Source: Undaria pinnatifida
Taxonomy: Eukaryota > Sar > Phaeophyceae > Laminariales > Alariaceae
Assembly (NCBI GenBank): GCA_012845835.1
Contig: JABAKD010000018.1
Span: 4,116,229-4,180,228, forward strand
Length of the DNA: 64,000 bases
Direction of reading: 5' to 3'
Under the pieces are notes generated by a model. It saw only the letters and a list, made by a program, of their open reading frames with translations. It was not told the DNA's origin and searched no databases. Positions 51,120 through 63,134 of the stretch are shown one piece after another. A program made the translations under genes and the position numbers. The first letter of the stretch is position 1. The number at the start of each line of letters is the position of its first letter.

Positions 51120-53050
51120 ACGTTCGGTCTTTGGAAACGAAATCGGAAAAAATATGTATTCGCTTTGGGGTATCGGAAAAGAGTTCGGTGCACGGATTCA
51201 AAAAATGGTTTTGGTCTGGGGCATCTGAATATTTTTTATTTTTTTGGGCTATCGGAACGTTATTCGGTTCGGGGTACATCGGTGGGAGTGCTTCAAATTT
51301 TTGTAGCATACTCTGCTGCAGCAGTAGAGCTGCGTAGTTCCAGTAGCCCACTACATGGTCTAGAGCAGCAGCCGCAAAGTTGTGTGATTTCGGTAGCTTC
51401 CTGTATCACAGCAACAGTGCTTCGCAATTTCAGGACTTAGCACACGAGACTATACCGGGTAGTATTTATAGTAATAGAGCTCTTTGGTTTCAATAGGTAC
51501 TGCAGCAAGGCTTTGAAGTTTCCGTGACTCGGCATAACTAGTAGACGAGCGTTGCCAGCTCAGTCGCACGTTTTAGTATTGCGGCAGTTGTGTGATGGCT
51601 GCCGATGGCCGTCCTCGTTTTTGTGGGGCTCGTCGTAAAGTTCGGTATTATGCGGAGATTTTTTTTTCCCCGTGAAGTACCTTTGCCAGCGCTGGCCAGC
51701 GCTCGTCAAACGCACGGTGACATGCGTCGAAACGCGAACCCCGCCATTTGGCTGGGAGGTTTAAAAAAATGTTGTAAACAGCGGTTCAAGACATATTCCA
51801 GACATATCCAAACTATTCGGGGAAACCGGATTTTGTAATATAAAACGCCTCCAAAACCAGCTTCGCACATGTAAGACGCCGCCATGGAGGGTTGCCGTTT
51901 TGCGGGCGTGAGCAGGACTCTCTGCACAGCGGTAGTGCCCCATGAAGTGCCCCATGTGAATAGCATCGCGATGTGGTCCATCAATGTATTGCTTTGATGT
52001 TCATGGAGAGCAACGTTACTGTCGTCTACACACCGCCTTGTTTGCCCATCAGTGGCAACAGTGTTGTCGGCCTTGGTAGCTGAACTGCCGCGAAGGGTGC
52101 GTAGCCGTGTCTGTTCTTGACACCTACCATAGAGGTGGTACTTTTTGGCTTTTTTTTTCCTGAAGGAAGGAGCTTCTCAACCCAAAATCGTCAGAAAATA
52201 GACCATTTTCGTTTTGATGGATTCCCCGCTGTGTATCTAGGCTGTGAGATTTTTCATCCGGTAGCAATTACGTTTTCTCTCCAAATCAGTTTTTAGGGTC
52301 AAGACATTGTCTTTAAAGCTCCCACAAATTCAGGAACTTTAGGAAAAAAAATAGTGGGGCGCCTTTATCGTAGCGCACGTCTTGTTCCGACCAATGCCTT
52401 GACTGCTTGATTGACCATCCACAAGATTGGCTGGGGCGTCACTCGCGCGAGTGACCGCCCTTCTTCTTTGCGGTCTTGAGGTTTGGTGCTGTTCAGATTT
52501 TGCGATATGCGTCACTAGTGGAATAGCTCGCTACGCTGCGCCAAACTGATCGCCTCGAATATTTTTTTGGTCAGTGAGGTACAGAGTCACTCGTGCGAGT
52601 GGCTCGAATCCGGCAATGAAACAGGCGGTACCCCCCACCACCACCACAGCCTTGGTCAATAACGGTGTTGTTGTCAATGGACCAAGGCTACGGTAGGGGG
52701 GGTACCCCCATTTTCACTGGTGTGTTCGAGCTACTCGTGCGAGTAGCTCTGTACCCTACGGATGAAGATGGTTTAGTAACTTGGTTTGCCGCAGCTTAGA
52801 TCACCTTTGCATTGCGGATTGATTTCGTCAATGTAAAACATAAAGAAAACGTAAGATTGCATAGGAACAAAGGGGTTACTCGCGCGAGTGACCCCTAGCC
52901 ACTGAAATAAAAGGCCCAAAAGGGGACCCCCCTACCGTAGCCTGGGTCAATGTCAATGCCATGCTCGCGCATGGAGAGCAGCGGCAGTGTTCTTCGTTTT
53001 CAGATCGCAAGCTGGTTTTCACCGCCCTTATATGCTGGTTCTTTTTCATT
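51120..53050. other. Region downstream of USP39
   Basis: Holds MITE copy 4 and several repeats of a CTCGCGCGAGTG-type palindromic motif (about 52440, 52590, 52735, 52875). An inverted segment CCCCCC(A/T)ACC / GGTACCCCC surrounds 52630-52710. No exon recognised. Confidence 0.5.
52118..52382. mobile_element. GTGCTACGATAGAGGT MITE, copy 4
   Basis: Left end CCTACCATAGAGGTGGTACT with CAACCCAAAATCGTCAGAAA; right end GGCGCCTTTATCGTAGCGCA. Confidence 0.6.
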
Positions 53051-53089
53051 TGGGTCGGGTCGCTTCTCGCGTGGAGTCGGTCCTGGTCA

Positions 53090-53250
53090 GATAATGTTCA
53101 ATGACAATCGACGAGCATAAAAAACTGTAAAGAAGTGGGCATGCTAAGCCTTATGCGCGATAAAAATGAGCGCACGTTATCATACCAGGGGAGAGGGGGG
53201 AGATACCTGTAACCACGGCTTCTCCAGAAGGTCGCTGAGGATAAAGTCTC
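53090..53250 (+). mobile_element. 5'-truncated SINE copy 3
   Basis: Only the tail matches: AATCGACGAGCAT, TTATGCGCGATAAAAATGAG, CTGTAACCACGGCTTCTCCA. Preceded at 53050 by a short GGGTCGGGTCGCTTCTCGCG block. Confidence 0.55.
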
Positions 53251-53594
53251 TTACGAGTTGAGCGGGAGAATATAAGTGATGATGAACGAAATTTACATTA
53301 TTTCGAGTCCCTGGCCAGACCCGACTTGGAGCTGGAGAAGAAAAAATCGATGATGAACGAAATACACATTTTTCCCAGTCGTGATCAGACCCAACCCGTG
53401 AGATTTAAGAACCTCCTCCTCCTCCTCCCCGTTCGACCCCACTAGACCTGCAAGATTCCGAAGACCTCTTGGCCCGACCTGCGGGCCTGGTGGTCACGGC
53501 CCATGAAAAGAAAGCCATGGTTTTATGGCGCAGAGGGTGTACCGTTTTCTGGCGACCAAGGCTACGGAAAGGGGGGTATGTTAAGGGGGGGCGT

Positions 53595-54115
53595 ACTCAT
53601 TTGTTGCTTGCCTTAATAATTTGACCATTGACCACGCATCCCTTTCGAAACGGAGCACCATTCCTTTTCCTAATAGAGGCACCTCCAACATTTGGGCGCT
53701 CATTGCGCTTCTTCCATGTATTACATAAAAATCTGTTTGCTTATCCTATCCCCGTCCTGTTTCGCCGTCTTCGGCCATCGTCTATATCTCCTAGGATAGC
53801 GAACGTTTTCTCGCTGCTCTCTAGTCGTACCAAACTCTTCCATGCCACATACGTCTAACTTATTCCTCATCTCCTCTAACGCATCCCGTTCCTCCTTGTA
53901 CATTTCACTTTATGCTATTGTGAGTGCTACTCTCCATTGTTGTGCCACACGGGCACATACTTGCAGCCACGTCCTCCTCCCGACTACAGTATACTGGTAT
54001 ACATATTTCTTCTTTCTGGTAGGCGCAGGTCCCCTACACGAAATCGCAGCTTCTACAGCTTTTTCGCGTAGTCTGGCATTGGGCCGTACAGGCACGTTTT
54101 CAGCGAGCTACGTAC
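53595..54115 (-). mobile_element. LINE-like ORF2 C-terminal fragment
   Basis: Same family as the 11-kb copy: the minus strand reads MCPCGTTMESSTHN then EERDALEEMRNKLDVCGMEE FG. The 3' end (+ strand CGTACTCATTTGTTGCTTGC) follows a run of G (coding-strand poly-C). Confidence 0.62.
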
Positions 54116-54119
54116 CGTA

Positions 54120-56950
54120 GGGCTGGGGTGGGGGGTCACTTTTGGGGGCTTAAAATTCCTGCAGCGGCCCGGGGTTACTCTCTCGAGATATTCCCCTGCT
54201 CCTTTTTGCGGTGTTAAGCTTTGCTTTTTTTCGTTTTATGCTTAATCTTGCGATATAGAAATCCGCAACGGAATGGTAAGCTACGCTGCACGCGAAAAAG
54301 AAATCACCTAAGAGCCATCCCACGCTATAGGGGTTGCAGCATCAGTCCCTGAGCTCCTCACAAACATGAGGAACTCAATATCCCACCCGAAAAATGACTT
54401 CGAAGGCATTCGTTCGCACATCCCGACCAAGCTTCCATGTCTCAAGTCCTAAAAAAATATGTGCTCGTGAAATTACTTCGTTGACGGGCAGTTCCTCACA
54501 TGAGGAGCTCAATCGCCCTGCAGGGACGGTTTGGTCCTAAAACCTGCAGCCCCTACCGTGGGAAGACTGGCTGTTTGCGAAAAAGTTTTTTTTTTTTTTT
54601 TAATCCTCCGGCGGATGGGGGGAAAAAAAGAAATCACCTCAAAATAAAGTGTTCTTGCCAAGTGAGTTACGGTCACTGACGCGTGCTACGATAGAGGTAT
54701 ACCTTTTTTTGGCTAAAATGGTTCCTGAATGACGGGGCTCCTTAACCCAAAATCGTCGGAAATGGGCCATTTTTTTTCTTGTCATGGTTCTCGTTGTAGG
54801 CCGTAGGGATTTGTTTCATTCCGGTAGAAGTTTTATTTTTCTCTCCAACTCAGTTTTTGGGAGAGGTCTTAAGCTCCAAAATTGAGGGGTAGTATTAGGG
54901 AAAAAAAGTGGTGCCTGCATCTCTGTCGTAGGAGGCGTTCACTGCAGCACTGCGAACGGTGAAAATCCGGTGGTGACAACGGTGGTGCAACCCCCTATAC
55001 CGTAGCCGTTTGGTCTCCTGGGGCGTGAAAAACACTATCATCCGATGCGCGGTAATCAACGTCAATCCCGTTAACTACTCCAAGTGCTTCTGGATGTAAG
55101 TAGGCCTGGTATCTGCTTGCCGCGACAGCAGCGAGTGTGTACGTCAGGCGCAAGAAAAAAACAACACAAAAAAACGGTACTAAAACTTGAGAAAATGTTT
55201 TCAGTTCGTCAGCTGTGAGGTCGGTCAACTTAAGGGAGGATGCTCATCTTTGCAACCCGCGTGATACTCCGACCGCGCGAGGCGTTCTACGGTAGCCCTC
55301 CCCAACTTCTCTTTCACGAAATCGGCAGGTTTTGAAACCAGATCCCGGCCGGATTTCCTGAAATACGGTGCCCCGTTGCCACCTCGACGTCATCGTTCGA
55401 TAGTCCTTTGCGAACACCAAAATACACGAAGATACTGTTTTCATGGCATCCTTCCTCGTGTCGAGCAAGCCATGAAACGTTCGTCAAAGAATACGGCTGG
55501 TTTAGGGAGGGGGGGGGGGGTACCGCACAATCAGTCGCGCGTTTTGTTTCTCTTTGAAGACATACCAATCCCCCTAATTCTGTCACGGGCGTTTTCGGCT
55601 AAAATGATTGTTCTGCGCACCGATACTGCTACCAAGATCCATCGTTAACAGGACAAAACTAAACACAAAAGAGAAAAACATCGCCACCTTTCAGGCGAGC
55701 TCTTCCACGCTACGACTCACGCGTGGTTTTTGACGCAGGGGTGCGACGAAAAGGATAAGTGCAGCTGTCGCTAGGAGGTTTAATTTTTCGTGACTGTCGC
55801 CAGCTTGTTTTGCGTTGATTGAGAAATTGGAGGATCGTACAGATGGACCTCGATGTTTGGTGGTTGTAAAACTAGGCTTCGGCCAGGGCTCGATAGGGAT
55901 GGAGACATTGTTTGGCACGGTGTGGATTAGAAGCTCGCACTCGCTCGTAGTAAAGGGAATCCACGAGGGGCTAATTTCCGCGTCATGATCATCATCATGA
56001 GGGTGCTCATAATGTTGAGATGATGATCGTTGTGTTAGGGCTTAGTTTGGGTAGGCAATTGGTTAACCTTTTGCAAGTGGTCAAACGGACTAATACCCTC
56101 TATTACCTTAAAAAATGTCGTCGTCGGCATGACACGAACCTGCGCATTAAATTACAATGGGTTTTTGCATGTGGTCAAACGGACTAATACCTTCTAATTA
56201 ATTAACATCATCATCACAATCATAGTGGAGATGACGACGACGATGGCGTTGTCATTTTACGCACAGCTCATTTCCCTCGCGTCTAATCCAGCGGTCACAA
56301 AACCAGGGTACCTAGGCGTCCCGCCAGAAAATACGAGCAACCTCAAACCGCATCCCCCCCCCCCCCCCCCCTCTCCCCCCCGCCCCCTCCCTCTGCACGC
56401 GAGGAGCTTCGGCATCGCCGTCCTCCTCCCTCCCCCCATTGTCGCCTACCGAGACCCCGCGTCATCAGGGGAGCGGAAGTGATCCGTCCCTGTTTACGCA
56501 TGCCGCGCGCGCAGCTCGTTTGCATGAACAATTTTCTGCGGTCAGCCGGAGGGACGGCGGGAGGTGGGGGTAGGGACGGGAACACGGAAGCGGTAGCAGG
56601 GGAGGGGAGGAGGGGGTTGAGAGGCGGGGCTTAGCGGCGGGCGGAGGGGATAAACCTATGCCGGACAGGGGGGGAGAGGCCAAGGCGAGGGGGGGGGCGA
56701 GTACAAATGTCGCGTATGACCGTATACTTACGACCATAAACCCTCGCACCCTTATGCCGGGGTAGAGAACGTCGGGTTTCCAGTGACCAGGCAGATATTG
56801 CTGGCAGGGGGGGGGGGGGGGGGGGTCAAGCCGGATGGGGGAGGATAGAGTCAAGCCGGAGGAGGGGATAATTCAAGCTGAGTCGGCGGGGATGGGGGTA
56901 GAATCAAGCCAGGCGAAGGGGGGGGGCGGAGGACGTCAAGATGACGTAAA
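54120..56950. other. Repeat-rich region downstream of the LRR gene
   Basis: MITE copy 5, inverted repeat of the CAGCTGTGAGG family (55.2 kb), tRNA-like A-box fragments (56.04-56.2 kb), poly-C/G tracts and a family-B retroelement end (56.7-56.8 kb). Terminal exons of the LRR gene may lie here but were not identified. Confidence 0.45.
54679..54955. mobile_element. GTGCTACGATAGAGGT MITE, copy 5
   Basis: Left end ACGCGTGCTACGATAGAGGT and TTAACCCAAAATCGTCGGAA; degenerate right end GGTGCCTGCATCTCTGTCGTA. Confidence 0.65.
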
Positions 56951-56959
56951 ATAAGCTAC

Positions 56960-58598
56960 CTCTATCGTTTCCAGGTCCTCGAGATCGGCGGAGACGTCGT
57001 TCATGCGGAGATCGATGGACGTCAGGGTAGAGTTTCTTTCGAGCGCCGCACAGAGCTGTTGGATGTCCTCGTCCTGCACAAATAAAACGGGGACAGAGAT
57101 GGATCGACAGATTGTTTAGGCGCATGCAAAGTACAGCAGTATTGATCTCTCCATAGTGCCGGAATGTGCACTATAGAGGGAAATACCGGCACAATAGCGG
57201 CAACCGGTACTATCCCGCATATTGCCACTACTGGTCGTTTCCATCAGTGCCATGGGATTCCACAGGCACTATAGAGGGAAACCGGCACTACTCACGCACG
57301 ATAGAGGGCAACCCGCACTACCGAACCGGCCAATTATTTAATTGCTTTTGTTTTAATTGCTCAACTCATCTAATATCTTCGCGCTTTTTATTTCTCCATT
57401 CTCCCTCCCTAGCCTTAACTCGGTCCGGGGTCACCAACAAGCACGCTTTTCTCCCCCCTCCCCAATGCGGTACGCGCCTTCCTCTTCGTCGCGAGAATTC
57501 TTCAGCCCTTTCTTGCGCCATCTAGCGGGACCGTTACTGTACGGCGATCACTACCAGCTGATTTCAGCAGTGCAACATTTCGGCCGTATGCCCCGAGTCC
57601 GATGCTCCTTTTTTCGGCGACCGGCCGTCATTTAGATCTACGTGTGCTTGCCTGCAACTCATTGCAGCTTAGGTCCAGCGTAGAAAGCTGTCTATCCGGC
57701 TTTTCCAGCACCGTGCTTAGCGACGAGCACGACTCGTGGGCAATGGAGTTCGCGCTGCAAAATTGTACCATGGACAGAAAAAAAAGACGTCCCGAAATTC
57801 GTTTTGGGGAGGGAGAAGGGGCGGGGGGGAGCCCGCGGGGGCGGGGAGGGGCGGGTGAGTGACCGACTAACGGCAAGCGAGGGGGAAGAGGGGGTGTACT
57901 CAATATCCATTGACAGTAATCGTATGACCATAGGCCAAGGGGGGGGGGGGGGGGGGGGGGTAGCAGGCAGGAACACGCTAAATACGAACCGCAGAATTTT
58001 TTTCGGGCAGGGTGAGGGGGGTTAAGATGATGGATAGGGTGTGTGCGCGGAACGAAACGGTCGCGGGTGGGGAGGCTGTAGAATGCAACGACGGGTGTGT
58101 TTGTTGCGAGAGGAATGGGGTTGGCGGGGGAGGGGGTACGTTGATGGCGTGGGATGTGGGGGATGGGATACGTTGATGGCGTCGCGAGGGGGGGCATAAA
58201 TTGATGCCGTTGGCGGAGTTGGCAGGGCGGGGGGGATGGGGGGCGGGGGCGGGGGGGGGAGGGGCGCGAGCTGTTCAACCGAAAAACCTCAACATTTGGT
58301 TGACGGATTGACAGTGGGAGGGGTGTGTGTAGAAAGACATGGTAGCGGGAGGTGGGGGTGTTGAATGGGTTGGTGGGAGCTAACCCTAACCCTAACCCTA
58401 AGGATGATTCCCCTTCCGTAGCTCTGGTCCTGCTGCGTACCTGAGGTTAAGACAAGTGAGAGTTGAGTTGTCGTGCAGTCCGTCCACGAGCATCCGCCCG
58501 CCGTCATCCGTGAGTCGGTTCAAGCGGAGATTGAGGTTCACCAGAGAGATGTTGCCGCGGAGGGCTCTCCCCATGTACCTTCCGCCCTCGGCGTGGAT
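56960..58598 (-). CDS. LRR protein resembling axonemal DRC5/TCTE1 (FAP155), three exons, partial
   Basis: Exons, 5' to 3': 58598-58441, 57754-57652, 57073-56960, with phases 0/2, 2/0 and 0/0. Leucine-rich repeats read GNISLVNLNLRLNRLTDDGG then HDNSTLTCLNL, SANSIAHESCSSLSTVLEKP, DRQLSTLDLSCNELQ, and DEDIQQLCAALERNSTLTSI DLRMNDVSADLED. 'LNLRLNxLxDxGGxxLxxGL' and 'DLSCN..DLR' recall the C-terminal LRRs of TCTE1/DRC5, a nexin-dynein regulatory complex subunit of motile cilia. Other RNI-type LRR proteins (NLRC3-like) are possible. Exon 2 ends CAG|GCAAGC, a GC donor. N- and C-terminal exons were not found. Confidence 0.65.
57150..57330. repeat. Dispersed 'GCACTATAGAGGG' element, copy 2
   Basis: GTGCACTATAGAGGGAAATA, ATATTGCCACTACTGGTCGT and CACAGGCACTATAGAGGGAA. 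Contains short internal direct repeats of GCACTATAGAGGG. Lies in the DRC5-like intron. Confidence 0.65.
58378..58404. repeat. Short interstitial telomere-like repeat (CCCTAA)n
   Basis: TAACCCTAACCCTAACCCTAA sits immediately downstream of the LRR exon donor region. Three units only. Confidence 0.8.
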
Positions 58599-58769
58599 CT
58601 TTGAATTGAACACGGCAATAACAAAAAAAAAAAAAACAAGAAGAGAAAAAAAAGAAAAAAATGAAACGAACCGAAAAAAAAAAACGAAAAAGGAAACGAA
58701 GTGAAAACGAAAATGAAAACGAAAACGATAATGAAAGAAAGAACATGAAAAACGAAAACAACATGCGTT

Positions 58770-58862
58770 GAAAGCGCGGAGGTTTGATGCTTCTGACCAG
58801 GGAGGAGTCGACGCGGAGGGCCCCTCTACTCCCAGGTACCTTCCGCCCTCCTCGGCGTGAAC
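58770..58862 (-). pseudogene. Frameshifted tandem copy of the first LRR exon
   Basis: Reads VHAEEGGRYLG, parallel to IHAEGGRYMG of the true exon, then after a frameshift RGALRVDSSLV, parallel to RALRGNISLV. It lies about 240 bp upstream across an A-rich spacer (58620-58750). It starts after an AG, so it duplicates the acceptor side. Confidence 0.78.
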
Positions 58863-59032
58863 CTTACTAGGACAAGCGGCTAAAAAGCAAAACAAGCAAC
58901 ATTGTGTCTACCGCCCGACAAGATGCGGCGTGAGCTTTCAACGTCGATTACTCTCTAAAATAAACATTCCCGGGAAGAAAAAAAGTAGAATTGTTTTTGT
59001 TTTTCAAAGCAAAAAAGCTAAATAAAAACAAC

Positions 59033-59847
59033 GTATGACATACCGGAACTGACACAAGATATCACCACGGTACATAAGAAATCACCCCCCCCACAGGATA
59101 CGACACCCCGGTGATAATTTTGGGCGTTTCTGACAAACCATCGATTTATCACCCGGGGTACATAAGATATAACACACCCCGGTGATATTGTAGTGTAGGT
59201 TTGTGGTTTGTGGCTTCGATTTTCGGTCGTGGTGTCTCTGCGTAACTCTTTTTTGGTCGTACCGATAGCGAGGTAGGTAGCAGCAGCCCACTTTTGTGTG
59301 GGGGCAGGACGGATGGCGCAGGCACCGCCTCGTATCATATCGGGCGAGGTACCTTCGATTTAGGTATATTTTATTTCTTTATGCTCCAATCCAAGCTCGT
59401 ACTTTGTTTGAAACTTTTCTTCGGCGTTGAGGGGGTTGAGCCATCGCCGAGGTCATGTGCTAAGGAGTTTCGTCACCTAGGTTGGGCCCCTTTGTGTTAC
59501 CACAACCCGGTATCACAGGTAGGTACCTACAGCAGGAGTGGGGGGCAGCTGCAAGTGTTCGTGCAGGCATACCACACCCCTTCAAGTGTGCGCCAGCAGC
59601 GGTTCAACTGTTATCACACCCGCTTTTATCACACCCCCAAACACACCCTGTGGGTGTTCGGACGTCCTGTCACACCCCCTGGTTTATCACACCCCTCTTG
59701 GGCCCCCTGCGAGCTGCACGTTATCACCCGGGGTACAAAATATATCACCCCCCCACAGGATACCACACCCGGTGATGATATTTTAAAACCCAAATTTTTT
59801 ATCACCGGGTGTGTTATCTTGTGTCAGTTACGGTACATCATGCACTT
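59033..59847. mobile_element. TIR element of about 815 bp with ATCACCC subterminal repeats
   Basis: Left end TATGACATACCGGAACTGAC ACAAGATATCACC; right end, on the other strand, GCATGATGTACCGTAACTGAC ACAAGATAACAC. Copies of TATCACCCGGGGTACA and CACCCCGGTGATA occur inside both ends in both orientations. No transposase is visible, although one frame stays open for 241 codons by virtue of the repeats. Confidence 0.68.
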
Positions 59848-60001
59848 TTTTTTAGATGGATCGGGACGTCGCTACAGCCCCAAGCAACGTGCACAACGCA
59901 CAAAAATAGGAATATACGGCTCGATTTTTCCTTCTGCTTTTTTTATTTACAAGGCAAACGAACGCCTTAAGAAACAGGGGGGGGGGGAAACAGTGGTATA
60001 C

Positions 60002-60260
60002 GGACGCGTGCTACGATAGAGGTAGCACTTTTCGTCTGAAGTGTTTTCTGAATGACGGGGCTCCTTGACCCAAAATCGTCGGAATTACGACATTCCCCCT
60101 CACCTGATTTTCGTTGTATACCTAGGCCATGGCACTTTTCTTCTGGCAGCAGTTTTTTTATTTTTCTCCAAATCAATCAGTTCTTGGGAGAGGTCTTAAG
60201 CTACCAAATCGAGGAAAGCCTCAGAAAAAAAGTGGCGCTCCTCTATCTTAGCACGCGTCC
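60002..60260. mobile_element. GTGCTACGATAGAGGT MITE, copy 6
   Basis: Left end ACGCGTGCTACGATAGAGGT; right end CTCCTCTATCTTAGCACGCGT. A clear TIR pair of about 20 bp extends inward. Confidence 0.78.
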
Positions 60261-60344
60261 ACACGGGGCCCATAAACAAGTGTATAGTTCGAAGTATGGA
60301 ACCAAGGGCACGGTGGTGGGGTCACTACGATATTGGAGACTATT

Positions 60345-61440
60345 TTTGCGGTGGCCCGGGGGCTCGCTCGCGCGCGAGATGACCCCCCTGATCGCTTGCG
60401 GTGTTAAGCTTTTCGCGCTAGAGGTGCACCGCTTTTTTTTCTCAAAACTACCCCTCACTTTCTCGGAGCTTCCCAAGATACATCTCCCAAAAACGTGGTT
60501 TGGAGGAAATAAAACTGCTATATATATATATATATATTGCGGTGGCCCGGGGGCTCACTCACGCGCGAGATGACCCCCCTGCTCGCTTGCGGTATCAAGC
60601 TTTTCGCGCTAGAGGTGCACCGCTTTTTTTTCTTAATACTACCCCTCACTTTTTCGGAGCTCCCCAAGACACCTCTACCAAAAACGTGGTTTGGAGGGAA
60701 TAAACCGCTATATATATTGCGGTGGCCCGGGGGCTCACTCACGCGCGAGATGGCCCCCCTGCTCGCGGTATTAAGCTTTTCGCGCTGGTGGTGTACCGCT
60801 TTTTTTCTTAATGGGGGCTCACTCGCGCGCGAAATGATCCCCCTGCTCGCTCGCGGTATCAAGCTTTTCGCGCTAGAGGTGCACCGCTTTTTTTTCTAAA
60901 TACTCCCCCTCACTTTTTCGGAGCTTCTTAAGACACCTCTCCCAAAAACGTGGTTAAAACTGCTACATATATTGCGGTGGCCCGGGGGCTCACTCGCGTG
61001 CGAGATGGCCCCCCTGCTCGCTTGCGGTATTAAGCTTTTCGCGCCAGAGGTGCACCGCTTTTTTTTCTTAATACTCCCCCTCACTTTTTCGGAGCTTCCT
61101 AAGACACCTCTCCCAAAAACGTGGTTTGGAGGAAATAAAACTGCTATATATAGATATATATGTATATTGCGGTGGCCCGAGGGCTCACTCACGCGCGAGA
61201 TGACCCCCCTGATCGCTCGCGGTATTAAGCTTTTCGCGCTAAAGGTGCACCGCTTTTTTTTTTAATACTACCCCTCACTATTTCGGAGCTTCCTAAGACA
61301 CCTCTCCCAAAAACGTGGTTTGGAGGAAATAAAACTGCTATATATATGTATATATAAATTGCGGTGGCCCGGGGGCTCACTCACGCGCGAGATGACCCCC
61401 CTGCTCGCTTGCGGTATTGAGCTTTTCGCGCTGTTTTAAT
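60345..61440. repeat. Tandem array of about 200-bp units (six copies plus a partial)
   Basis: Units start GCGGTGGCCCGGGGGCTC at about 60348, 60539, 60719, 60974, 61169 and 61360, with a partial near 60811. Each contains ACGCGCGAGATGACCCCCCT, GCTTTTCGCGCTAGAGGTGC, a poly-T, CCCTCACTTTTTCGGAGCTT and CCCAAAAACGTGGTTTGGAG, ending in (TA)n. The ends echo the MITE subterminal sequence. Confidence 0.92.
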
Positions 61441-61763
61441 CTTCCGATACGACTCCGCAATGGGATGGTATGAGCTACCTGCGTGAAAAAAATCGCCTCA
61501 AAGTCTCGTTGTCGGTGAGGTACAGAGTCAACTGTTGCGAGTATGATTGCTCAGACCCGGCAGTGAAAATGAAGCGCGCTGCGCTAGAGGTGTGCACACC
61601 GCTTTTTTTTTTCTTAATACTACCCCTCACTTTTTGGGAGCTTCTTTTAAAACACCTCTCCCAGAGAACTGGTTTGGAGGAAATAGAACTGCTACGTACC
61701 GCGTGAGAAATCCCACATGGCCCTAGGTATACCACGAAAATCAACATTGCAAAAAAAAACTAA

Positions 61764-61860
61764 GGTGGCTTATTTCCGACGATTTCGGGTTAAGGGGGCC
61801 CGTTGCTTCAGAAACCGTTTCAGACGAAAAAAAGTGCTACCTCTATCGTAGCACGCGCCA
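61764..61860. mobile_element. Solo right end of the MITE family bordering the 60.3-61.4 kb array
   Basis: TCCGACGATTTCGGGTTAAG through TACCTCTATCGTAGCACGCG. With the left-type end at 60002 it could bracket a composite element of about 1.9 kb that contains the tandem array. Confidence 0.6.
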
Positions 61861-62484
61861 AATGGGAGTACATCATAACATGTTCATAACATCCCCCTAG
61901 CAATAGTAATAACATATAGTAGCTTTGGTAAGGTGGTTATTTAAGGAAAGGGCCAAACACTCTACACGTACGTACGAATGTATTTCTTGTGTTGTCGATA
62001 ATAGGCCGAAAGTGCTTTTTGGCGTTTTTTTTTTTTTTTTTTTTTTTTTTTCGGGCGAATTCCATGCCGACCTGCGGGGTGGGGGTCGGGGTTATAGGGC
62101 GAAAAGCGTTTTGTATTTATAACACTGCGAAAAGCGAAAACAACACGACGAGTTGAAGGAGTGAGCCGCTGTGAGCTTGGCGTATATCATGCCCGGGATA
62201 CAATACGGGTTCATGGTGTGAACTGTGAGCTGAGGTTGCGTGTGTCATGCCGGCTTTATCGACACCGGTATCACGTTACAAAAATGAGTACTTTCTTAGT
62301 ATGTTTACCCTCGTACAATATAGCGCAGATGCCATTCCGATGTAAATCGAATACCCTTCCATGAAGCAGTAGCATCTACGAAGTCGGACAATCCGTCCAT
62401 AACGCAGTGTTTTATTGATGCGCGAGCTCGTGCGAAAAAACTAAACGACTAAACACACGATCAGACGCGTTTATGCCCCCCCCC

Positions 62485-62785
62485 GACGCGTGCTACGACG
62501 ATAGAGCTAGCGCCTTTCGTGTCGTCTGAAACGGTTTCTGGATGACGGGGCTCCTTAACCCAAAATCGTCGGGAAAAAAAGAAAATAATAAGTCATTTTT
62601 TTTTGCACGATTCTCGTTGGGTGCCTAGGCCATGGGATTTTTCATCCGATATTATTGCCGTTTTTTTTTATTTGTCTCCAAAACAGTTTTTGGGTTAAGA
62701 AGGACATGTCTTAACCTCCTCCTAAAGTGAGGGGTAGTATTAAGAAAAAATGGGGCGCACCTCTACCGTAGCACTCGTCCCCCCA
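62485..62785. mobile_element. GTGCTACGATAGAGGT MITE, copy 7
   Basis: Left end ACGCGTGCTACGACGATAGA with CTTAACCCAAAATCGTCGGG; right end GCACCTCTACCGTAGCACTCGT. Confidence 0.72.
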
Positions 62786-63134
62786 CTGCGGGTCCATCTC
62801 AATTTCTCTCGAGCCAATACATGCTACGCAAATTTCAGAAAGCGGGGCTGTTTTATTCAGTCGTCATTCAAGCGCTCCAGCATCTGGTGACAAACATTGT
62901 ATTGCCGGATTTGGACCGGACAAAAGAAAAACTTGCGCCACGTAGTCTATGCATCTACGTACGACTGTGCCAGTAGAGTAAACGGGGTGTTTTGTCCGCA
63001 CAATGGAAGTGCGGCGCTTACGAGGACCGACAGGGGGAGCACGTTTGGCGGGGGAAATAAAATACTTGAAGTTAGTGTAGGGAACGCCTTTACAACTGGA
63101 AGCCCTTTTTGGGGACAAAATTGCTTCGAATTAG

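Noticed and set aside
58378-58404. Telomere end
   Set aside because: Only three CCCTAA units, internal, with coding sequence on both sides.
58770-58862. Genuine additional LRR exon
   Set aside because: Similar to the next exon but needs a frameshift after GGRYLG, and no donor in phase was seen. Listed as a decayed copy.
59294-60019. 241-codon plus-strand frame
   Set aside because: Mostly within the TIR element at 59.03-59.85 kb and encoded by its ATCACCC repeats; no recognisable domain.
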